In this document: in pieces, positions 57,101 through 64,000 of the stretch
How the letters are laid out: every line of letters starts with the position of its first letter
How positions within the stretch are numbered: position 1 is the first letter of the stretch
NCBI RefSeq assembly: GCF_002865645.1
Contig: NW_020194512.1
Location: 4,071,183-4,135,182 of the forward strand
Length of the DNA stretch: 64,000 bases
Direction: 5' to 3'
DNA from: Hyaloscypha bicolor E
Taxonomy: Eukaryota; Ascomycota; Leotiomycetes; Helotiales; Hyaloscyphaceae
Position numbers and translations under genes: made by a program
The notes under the pieces: model-generated
What the model was told of the DNA's origin: nothing
Seen by the model: the letters and a program-made list of their open reading frames with translations, nothing else
The model's database searches: none

Positions 57101-58757
57101 CAGACTGAGCTGTGCTAGGCCGGTCCTCCTCATCTTTTAATTGCTTCTCAAGCTCTTTGACCTTTCGCCTCAGAGCCTTGTTGTCTCGCTGCATCACGGC
57201 CAGTCCAGTTTTCAGCTCCACGTTCTCGGATATCATCTCCTTCACACCCTCTTCCGAAAGCTTGTCCAGTCGGTCACTGAGGAACATGACTTTGAGTTTC
57301 AAGTCAAAGTTCTCCTTCGACAGCCGCTCGATGGTACTGCTCTGTTCCTTCAACGTCAGATTCTTGCCATTCCGACCAAGTGTAGAAACCGCAAATCCAG
57401 TACGTTTATTCGGGGAGGCCCCATTCTTGTCTCGGTACTCTTGTGCAACCGATTCCGGGACATGGACATTTCGTACATGGCGAGCGATAATCGTATCCGT
57501 AGGAGCAGCGAGCGTCCTGCTCGTCGCTCGTGGTGTTGCTGGGGGAGAAACATCGTCCAGAGGTCGTCGTTCGCGATTTAGCTCTTCTTCCGTCAATGTA
57601 GCTAAACCATCCAGGCGCTCTGGCGAGTCTCCAGAATAGTCTCCAATGCCCGATGCCATACTTCCTAAGCTGATCGACCTGGAAAGTGCCATGCTGCTAC
57701 TTCGAGACATTCCACCACCAGGCGCTGCGCCTCCAGATTGTAGAGCATAGTCCGCGCCCAATGTAAGATCACTTCCTTCGTGTGATTCGGGATTCGTGAC
57801 AAAAGAGGATACCGAGGAATGTTGGCTGGTATGTCGACTTCGCAGAAACTTTGGCTGTCTGGTTTTGTTGTTCATTAGAGCATGTCCCGGTGTGCTGCCT
57901 GCATCTGCAGCGTTGAGGCTAGGATTCGAGAGGTGGTGACGGAGGGTGGATCGATCGTCGGAGCCGTGTGAGCCAGCCCTCTTCCTTGGTGTTGCTTCCA
58001 CATCATATTCGCTATCTGTCTGCTCCTGCGAATTTTCGCCGTCCTCGCTGTTCATTGACTCTTGGCCATCCGCACTCGCCATGGATATTGCTCTTGAGAC
58101 GGTTCGCGCGGCAGCCGCTGCTGTAGGGGATGAGGACATGGTTTCGAGTGATGATGTAGTGTTCCCAGTGACCACGGTAGATTCTTCGGGAATTGGGGAA
58201 CCAGCACGGGCAGTCTGGTATGCCTCGTCCTCCTCTGACGATGTTCTGTCTGGCTTGGTAGAATCTGTAACCTTACTTGCTGCTTCTTCCAACCTCTGCT
58301 GTAAACCGTTCTGCGATTGTGCTCCATCAAACAAGTAGGTATCATCCGCTCCCTTCTTCCCATCCGCATTTATGCCAATAGGTGACGGCACAGGCATAAA
58401 GCTGGACTCCACATCATTCAAATGCCTCTGCATCTCCCTCTCATCCACCATATCATCAAAACGGGCATCGCTCCCGGTCCCTATGTTCTGACTCTGACTG
58501 TACAACAAACTGCTGTCGACCGCCGGGGGAGGGAGGGGAGGCAGGCTCGTAGGATCGAGAGATAGTATCCGCTTGTTCTGCTCGTGCGCCGCCGAGTTCG
58601 CAAACATCGAGTCTTCGAAGGTCTCCTTGTCCGGGGAGAGGTCATCCACGTCGTCGATCCCAAAGCCACCGGGAACCTTCCGCGAATCCTTGCGCGCCGT
58701 CACGGGTCGCTCTTCTGAGGGCGCTGCGACATCTATGTGCTCGTCGTCCTCCGCCAT
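54198..58757 (-). CDS. ApsB/Mto1-type microtubule-organising coiled-coil protein
   Basis: Single-exon frame of 1519 aa from the first ATG (MAEDDEHIDVAAP); upstream in-frame codons have only GTG starts. Residues 1-440 are Ser-rich and disordered. A Cnn_1N (gamma-tubulin complex-binding, CM1-like) motif lies at about 445-535: TLKEQSSTIERLSKENFDLK, KVMFLSDRLDKL, VELKTGLAVMQRDNKALRRK. About 540-1260 is almost continuous coiled coil. The C-terminus, about 1455-1519 (RWQVRLQELEYKLKAEREAR and RFSAKQRLEEKSRENAELAK), matches the Mto2-binding region of Mto1. In Aspergillus nidulans ApsB and in fission yeast Mto1 this protein anchors gamma-tubulin complexes at spindle pole bodies and septal/cytoplasmic MTOCs and is needed for nuclear positioning. 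Length fits the family. Confidence 0.88.
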   Translation of the reverse strand: MAEDDEHIDVAAPSEERPVTARKDSRKVPGGFGIDDVDDLSPDKETFEDSMFANSAAHEQNKRILSLDPTSLPPLPPPAVDSSLLYSQSQNIGTGSDARFDDMVDEREMQRHLNDVESSFMPVPSPIGINADGKKGADDTYLFDGAQSQNGLQQRLEEAASKVTDSTKPDRTSSEEDEAYQTARAGSPIPEESTVVTGNTTSSLETMSSSPTAAAAARTVSRAISMASADGQESMNSEDGENSQEQTDSEYDVEATPRKRAGSHGSDDRSTLRHHLSNPSLNAADAGSTPGHALMNNKTRQPKFLRSRHTSQHSSVSSFVTNPESHEGSDLTLGADYALQSGGAAPGGGMSRSSSMALSRSISLGSMASGIGDYSGDSPERLDGLATLTEEELNRERRPLDDVSPPATPRATSRTLAAPTDTIIARHVRNVHVPESVAQEYRDKNGASPNKRTGFAVSTLGRNGKNLTLKEQSSTIERLSKENFDLKLKVMFLSDRLDKLSEEGVKEMISENVELKTGLAVMQRDNKALRRKVKELEKQLKDEEDRPSTAQSGTSTGHPSPKWFDQEGAQEREEELLYLRERVEEYVTEIEKLRNDSIARENEKRKLAEVVRQMGESRGQNVEAREEMDVWKDLLEQETSRREQADEDNKKLREEIFRLKTESSSGTGLSGLSHTTNIYNITKKRTLSPSRPRSGMSERIDDRNGNLSAASTLVEELRRESEQLKHENAELRREVGAQTSMLTSRNREKERLYQEIEDLKLGQRRGGGSVAGDSILERSASRAHERSLSRASAGTRQTNMTDAEREDFENKHAELRDRINSLKIHNQDLQRELESCMEDFETAVEQKKQAESLANELQEALEVAENDLITMQTDRDEALQGQEEAEIMFESLRKEAQEELDGFAAEAEEANAEIERLQTELADTTENFNALQNEMREMSEGIVRLEDDHESKNRRIQELERDLDDANRELEQMEKNLVEANGKIDRLTVQQESSQGEIAFLREEQDGDKIKIGDLEAAVRNASESLQEARERIKELEQRLANERHQREVIAGQEKQEVQQFINELNREASGAKDEARRLRKSLTSREVEAAEWKQRLMELESNLREALGDLNGTRSSLLNVGSSFKSMAVNTNYFQSIAKLQRELENTMRDLDASKAAGTEKDRLINQRDSLLETHALESRKLADMLDKERQMHRNTKHQFDTIQKTSQHKERNLSQQESRILELETRLKADRAKISTLEASFKSSMEERNNLLLNLWNRLSALCGSDWAHNNSLINGRALPSLEAVGTMLPGFSKNLFAAVKTIETLVGDFRNRIRAVEKDLWKEYQTLETNLDVRTKRLDRLETMARSGIPALNGDAKAEITRLRDANRMLKTEISTLRAANDVRAGVYADPSPSPSVPTGPRNKAGDKSRNSTLTRHQSASAVETFERMSKSRAGSSSGGGEKGMMGAGGMGGEDYKPDLRWQVRLQELEYKLKAEREARLTDRFSAKQRLEEKSRENAELAKEVERSKVRAEMGR

Positions 58758-59444
58758 TGTGTCTGCCTTCGACGCGTCGCATCCGTCCTCTGCGCAGGCT
58801 GCAGAAGGTATCGTTCTGCAGGGCAAAGGAGGACGTGCTTTTCGAGGAGACGCGCTCGGTCCTTGCAGATGGCTGCAGGAGTTTGGATGGTCCAACTTCG
58901 TAACAACTTTGTGTGTGGTGTTCACGGGTTGCAGCTTCAGAAACTATCCGAGTACTGTGCGAGTAAATGGATCATGGTCGCGGGCCGGAGAACAACAAAC
59001 TGCTGGTCGTTGATACGTGGGCGGTTAAGAGCCTCGTCGGCAGGGTTATGGTGTTGTGGTTGTCTGGCTGCTCGGTGCTCTGCCTCTGTTTTGGCGAGAG
59101 TCAACCGCGATTGACAGGGGTAAATTTCGCCTGCAGTCCAAACTTTAGCTTCAGGCGCTAGGCTGAAAAGGGGCGATTGACCTCACACCAACCGCCATTA
59201 AACTTTTAGTTGACGTTTGAGGCAAGAGTTTTCCTGTTGTTTTATTGTTTTGTTGTGCACACGTGGCGGTTCATGGGGAGGGGTTGTTTGAGATGTATGA
59301 AGAAATATTTGGTGAAAGTCTCCTCCCATCCCATCGCTTAACCCCCTTTTCCTGGGGGGCCGGAAATCAAGGCCATTTCTTGTGACAAGTCTAAGCAAAA
59401 CCGCCAAAAACTGCGCAAACCCAAGATTTTCTATTCCTATTCCC
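58758..59444. other. intergenic / 5' leader of the ApsB-type gene
   Basis: An open minus-strand frame extends the upstream gene to 58925 without an ATG. No separate gene is seen. Confidence 0.45.
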
Positions 59445-60753
59445 TCATTTCTCCACAACCGGTATCGTCGAGGAAGTCCTCTCATCGCTCTGAATCCTGA
59501 CTGACGTGTCTCTCCCCTCCGGCTGCCACGGACGGGCATCTCCCCACCTATCGGCCGTTATTCCCGCACTTCCAGGATGTGCACATCCACCCTCCAACTG
59601 TCTCTCATAGCTCACAGCCCTCATCCTATTGGTCTCACCAGGCGTCAAATTCAGGTACATCTCGACCCCCACAAGATGCAGCAGAATCGCCATCCACAAC
59701 GCCATACCAAATCCAAGGCCCAGACTCGCTCCAACCTGCTCGAGATTGCCATGAAAATCGGCCTGGACAGCGACAGGTAGATTTGCAGTCGAGTTCAAGC
59801 ACTGAGGAAACATAGCCGCAACGTCTGGAGGGAGGGTACCAGCACCGCCGTAATTCGAAGCCATTTGTCCACATGTCTGGACCTGGTTATAGTCTTGGAT
59901 CCGAGTAATGATCTCCGCGGTGGCAATCTGGATGATCCTGCTCGTAATAATCGTCCCCATATAGAATACCGCTCTCAACATCCACGCCCTATGCTGATCA
60001 ATCTGCAAGCACCAAATATTCCACATCGCCATCCCGATCGCCACCGCACTCAGCACAGCCAGACTGCCCACCGCAGCCTGAGCATCAAGTCCTCCTCCAA
60101 AGCTCCTCCTAGCAATCATCAGAGCGCCAACATTGCTCAACACGATTAAGATAACAACTACGTATCCGTTGATTCGATGGAATGTGTAATATCTCTTTCG
60201 AATATATGGAACAAATTGCCAGACCATGAGCAAGCCAGCTGGAAGGACGGTGGCCAGATGCAGCGTGAGACCAAAGCGGTAATGGCCTTGCGAGAGATAG
60301 TACCATTCTCCAGGCGGAGCATCGGATTTGAAACTTCCGGGCGACGAGCCGCTGACATTCAGATTCGATAGTTTGGCGAGCGTGAATCCGAGCATGGCGC
60401 CTGCGGAGACGATGACTGGCTTTGATTAGTACTGCGACGTGAACGAGAGAAGGGGGTCGCTCACAGAGGGGGAAGTTGTATCCTTTGTGAAATCCCAAGG
60501 GTCGATATATCTTGCGCATATAGACGACGAATTTGGAGACTTTGGGTCCATGGGGAACAGGTGGCCTGGTCGATGGGAGTGAGATCCGTTCGTCGCCCGT
60601 CGTTGGTACCTCTTTATCAGCCATTGATGGAATGAGGGACTGGACAAGTGTTTGTGCTTGTGATCCGAAGGAGGAGCCTGGCTCGGGGTGGTCGCCATGG
60701 GTCGCCGTACCGGGCGTTGAAGGTTGCGGTATTTCATACAAAGTTGTGGTCAT
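59445..60753 (-). CDS. DUF2306 multi-pass membrane protein
   Basis: CDS complement(join(59445..60400,60465..60753)), 414 aa. The 64-bp intron has a TACTAAT branch point, and joining at T|GC restores FPLCAMLGFTLAKL. Residues 1-80 are soluble and Pro/Ser-rich. Membrane spans follow at about 92-105, 140-160 (LHLATVLPAGLLMVWQFVPYI), 175-195 (INGYVVVILIVLSNVGALMI), 210-232, 245-265 (AWMLRAVFYMGTIITSRIIQI) and 340-360. Conserved His residues within spans (HRINGY, DQHRAW, LHLATV) agree with DUF2306, a cytochrome-b561-like fold of unknown function that may bind heme. A lumenal loop near 280-320 has two Cys (TCGQM, PQCLN). The C-terminal tail is charged. Confidence 0.85.
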
Positions 60754-61325
60754 GCTCGCAAAGAGGTTCTCCTCGGATTAGAACGCGGGAGGTAAGTTTC
60801 GAATGGCAATGTTCAAGTAGTCCGGTGATGCTGTACACAGCAATAATCAGCGAGTTGAGGGATGATGTGGAACTACAAGGTAGGGTGAGTCAATGACGTG
60901 AATGGAGGGGAAGGAAACCAAAGGAAATTTTTTTCTCGACCTCGTTTATAAACTTGTGGGTGAATAATGTGCGCAAGACTGTTTTCTCACGAGTCCCTTC
61001 GACGACATTCACTCGGCATCGCCACCAGCAGCTTCGGAATCAAGATTACACACTTCGACTATATTTCGGGAATGCGTGATCAACTTGCTTCCAAGACTTG
61101 AGGCTCGAAGTTACACATAGAAAATGGAGCTGTGTGTTGGGTAATAGGCACTTATGAAGAGATATCAGGAATGTTGAATTTCGACAACGATTTATCAAAA
61201 GCTATCCTCTACTGGGTCTGGTATCTTCTTGCATGATTTTCAAGAGTTGTCGAGTGCTACAGCTGATGCTTTCAGCTTGATGCTTTCAGCTCGAGGAATC
61301 AATAAAAATAAACTAAAACTGTAAA
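60754..61325. other. intergenic, upstream of the DUF2306 gene
   Basis: No supported gene. A 12-bp direct repeat (GATGCTTTCAGC) sits at about 61265 and 61278. Confidence 0.4.
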
Positions 61326-62040
61326 TTGCGATGCGGGGGGTGGTCAAATATCCCACAGAACACCGTTCTGCCTGCAAACGCTAGTTTCGATACCGTCAAT
61401 TTGCATCTTGCGAGACTTCAGGAGGCAGTTGCGCGGGACTCTGCCTTAAGAATCCGGCGCACGAATTTTGACAGCCAAGAGACAATTCAAAATGCAAGCA
61501 ATATAGATAGACAATTGGTCGGATGGACCGGTGCACTTCCACTCTCGTGACTTCCGATCCGTATAACCGACCGATAAAGACTACCTTCCACCATCAACAC
61601 CTCAAGCAGGACTCTACCAAATCAACTATTTTGTCTATATCGACGTGCACGTCGCATATTCACGGAACCGACAGCCGATCTCTGGGATCCGAGCTCAAAT
61701 TGTCGTGCTCATTCAACTCCTCCTACAACTAACACCACTACCAAATATCACCTCTCAAGCCGTCTGCCAAGCACAATGCACAGCTCGCAAGCGACATCTA
61801 TCTTGGAGATCGGATGCGGCCCGGAAAATAGGTAATAGAGCAGTGGAGTAGCATCCTGTGGCCGGCTACCCTGTCACCAACACCCAACACCCGATGGCTC
61901 CTGCATCGGGAGCTTGCCAGTTGTTGAGTGTGCTTGAAGCTGTGATGGGCATGGGTATTAAGTTGCGACATGGTCAAAAGCAAGATATTGGTGGGCAGAT
62001 GGCGGGGCTGGTGAAGATATTCAATCTTTGGAGGAGGTGA
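61326..62040 (+). pseudogene. possible fungal transcription-factor-domain relic
   Basis: Short frames give LHLARLQEAVARDSALRIRR and LVGWTGALPLS with a stop. Further on come a hydrophobic helix INYFVYIDVHVAYS (about 61621) and CQLLSVLEAVMGMG (about 61917). The order W..(A/S)LP, a hydrophobic helix, then a final helix recalls the middle-homology region of Zn2Cys6 factors. The similarity is weak and no zinc cluster is seen. Confidence 0.22.
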
Positions 62041-62980
62041 TGCGAAACAGCGAAGAGCAGGTGTTGTCGAGTGTTGGTGGCTCGCGGAGAACATAAAGAG
62101 CGATACCAGTTTTCATGGTCTTGAGTTAAAGTTAGAAAGTAACCTAGATTTCAAAGGGAAGAGTCAGATATTCTGGAGCTTTCTAGAGTTTCGAAAGATC
62201 ATTAGAAGTATGAGGGCTCCTGGGAATGAAAGGACGCGAAATTGGAAAATTGCCCCACCTAGCTTGGAACAATTATATGACACCTTTTATGTCCAATACG
62301 AGGGTGGGACAAAAGCATTGCTAAAGGCTCCTCGCTAGGGTTGGCTACTTTGCTATAATTAAAAAGTAAAATATCGTTACCACTAGATTGCAGCGTGGAG
62401 AGTAGATGGAACCTTAAATACAGTCATGTGACGTGCCAGCCCGTTTTAGCCAAGAAGGAGGGAGCTAAGCCCGAAAAAGAGTCGAAGCTCCACGGAGATC
62501 CATATCCTAAGCCCGGGCCCAGAAACCCCTATTTAGAGGCCTACAAGGCACTAGATAGCCCAGCCCCTCCCAAAAGAACGCACATGCTGTAACGAAAAAT
62601 GTGTCTTACGATACGTCAAGACTCAAGCGCTTTACAATATTAGGCGTCACGTGATGGTTACACCACCCTATTCCTCGGAGTCGGGTCGCGCCCTGGCCGC
62701 CACTGAACCAATCCGACGGCTCACCCCAAAATGCGAGTTTCCCCGCCTCAACATGCAATTTCTAATAAAGCCATTCTTCCCTCGTGCAAACGCCACTCAC
62801 ACGGCTGGTTGCGTGTTTAATGCACAGTGAGAGGTTCCTAAGGCTATCGCGCTATCACTGTAAAATGCACATTCGGTAAGGCCTCGTGGGGTGTTCTGTA
62901 CTAAGGCAGGGGTTTGTAAAACGTGGTGCGGAGCTTCCCCCCAACCTTCTTTCCTGGCCCTCATCCCATCATAGCCTCAA
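62041..62980. other. intergenic, upstream of the P450 gene
   Basis: No supported gene. A short open frame at 62395-62592 lacks family signal. Confidence 0.4.
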
Positions 62981-64000
62981 ATGGCTTTCCTCGAGCTCCT
63001 CCCAAGCAATCCAAGCACCCAGCAGATCTTGTCGATCGGTCTGCTATGCCTACTGCTCTCCTTTATTGCTCGCAGAGCGTATAGCGTCTACTTGGGCCCT
63101 CTTTCCAAATTCCCCGGCCCCAAGCTCGCTGCTGCAACCTTGTGGTACGAGTTCTACTACGACGTAATCTTGAAAGGAAACTACACCTTCAAGATAAAGG
63201 AGTTGCACAGGAAATATGGTATACGCCCACCAATTTCTTTTATACGACAAACAGCTAATAAGATTTCTAGGACCCATTATTCGAATCAGTCCAAATGAGC
63301 TCCACATCGACGAGCCTGACTACTATGAGAAGCTGTACTCCCAGCACGAGCCGCGCGACAAGTCCGAATATTATCTCAATCAATTCCAGCTTCCAGGCTC
63401 TTCGTTCGGAACGGCCGATCACAGACATCACCGAAAACGCCGCGGTGCTCTCAACCCTTTCCTCTCGAAGCAATCGGTGGGACGCGTGCAGCCCATGCTC
63501 ACCTACATGATCGATAAGTTATGCAACCGAATCGAAGAGTTCCGGAAGTCAGGCCAGCCAATGCCAATACGTCTGGTGTACTCGTGTCTGGCTACAGATA
63601 TTGTCACCCTGATCATTTTGAATCACAACCCGAATCTCTTGGACAGTCCTGACTTCTCCCCGGTTTGGGTAGAGACCGTCAAGGCGATAGCCGCAGCGGG
63701 ACATACGATGAAGCAGTTTCCATGGATTTTCTCTATCATTCGAGCCCTTCCCCCAAGTTTCGTTGGTGCGATGAATCCCGGCATGCTCCTGCTTCTAGAG
63801 TCTCAGGCTGTATGCCCCCCTTTTCCCTTAAGCCCAACATGAACTAAGCTAACTTGTGCCAGCTAACCCAACAAGAAACTCGCAACGTCCTCGAAGGAAA
63901 ATACAAAGCCGACAAGGCGTACGAATCTCTGGGCCTCGAGAAGACAATTTTCCATGAAATCTTGGAATCGGATCTTCCCCCTGGAGAGAAATCCTTCGAG
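62981..64000 (+). CDS. cytochrome P450 (trichodiene-oxygenase-like), 5' part, runs off the right edge
   Basis: CDS join(62981..63218,63271..63809,63863..>64000), introns 52 and 53 bp (the second with a GCTAAC branch point). Begins [15 protein letters not shown], followed by one ER membrane anchor ([19 protein letters not shown]) and the Pro hinge FPGPKLAA. Further P450 landmarks: [20 protein letters not shown], the helix-[14 protein letters not shown] (W/HxxxR type), and [12 protein letters not shown] near the right edge. The I-helix, ExxR and heme-Cys loop lie outside the window, so catalytic integrity cannot be judged. The sequence style is that of the fungal CYP group often labelled trichodiene oxygenase, which acts on terpenoid or polyketide products. 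No partner biosynthetic gene is visible in the window. Confidence 0.88.

Noticed and set aside
9915..63000. Secondary-metabolite gene cluster (SnoaL, MFS, O-methyltransferase, GT, P450)
   Set aside because: The members are 5-20 kb apart, separated by housekeeping genes, mostly dead, and no core synthase is present.

Overview
The window is nuclear DNA of a filamentous ascomycete (Pezizomycotina; the gene families and style suggest Leotiomycetes, but that is inference). Evidence: genes are split by short 42-84 bp GT..AG introns, often with CTAAC/CTGAC-like branch points, coding density is moderate, there are no operons, and A+T-rich transposons full of TAA/TAG codons look damaged by repeat-induced point mutation (RIP). 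No tRNA, rRNA or CRISPR array was seen.

Layout. 1-13 kb: the 3' part of a DUF6594 membrane protein, a TA-flanked MITE, a mitochondrial AIF/AMID-like flavoprotein, a salicylaldehyde-dehydrogenase-like ALDH, an unknown protein, a SnoaL-like secreted-protein pseudogene and a six-exon CorA-like membrane protein. 13-21 kb: a decayed zone with a 3.57-kb hAT transposon sitting inside a dead MFS transporter, a Lon-protease relic and tandem repeats. 21-25 kb: three small two-exon-type genes on the + strand that look like diverged paralogues of one unnamed family. 25-33 kb: conserved housekeeping genes (AMSH/Sst2-like JAMM deubiquitinase, divergent from a mitochondrial transcription factor B/Mtf1-like protein, then a C3H1 + RBR ubiquitin ligase). 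33-41 kb: a second transposon-rich zone (a 1.03-kb TIR element inserted into the tail of a surface-protein gene; a 2.37-kb Tc1/mariner relic and a 477-bp hAT MITE, 33 bp apart, inside a NACHT-like relic). 42-64 kb: a GT90/CAP10 glycosyltransferase, an O-methyltransferase relic, an unknown 442-aa protein, a cytosolic metzincin-like protein, an ApsB/Mto1-type microtubule-organising coiled-coil protein, a DUF2306 membrane protein, a possible transcription-factor relic and the 5' part of a cytochrome P450.

How it fits together. Two blocks of conserved single-copy genes alternate with two gene graveyards where accessory genes (MFS, SnoaL, O-methyltransferase, NACHT-like, surface protein) are dead or broken by DNA transposons. 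Four insertions can be read to the base from target-site duplications (tactctat, TA, gggactct, gggtag). The accessory relics are scattered and do not form a recognisable biosynthetic cluster. The best candidates for something undescribed are the three-member small-protein family at 21.4-24.8 kb and the 1.03-kb TIR element with ATCGATT-rich ends.
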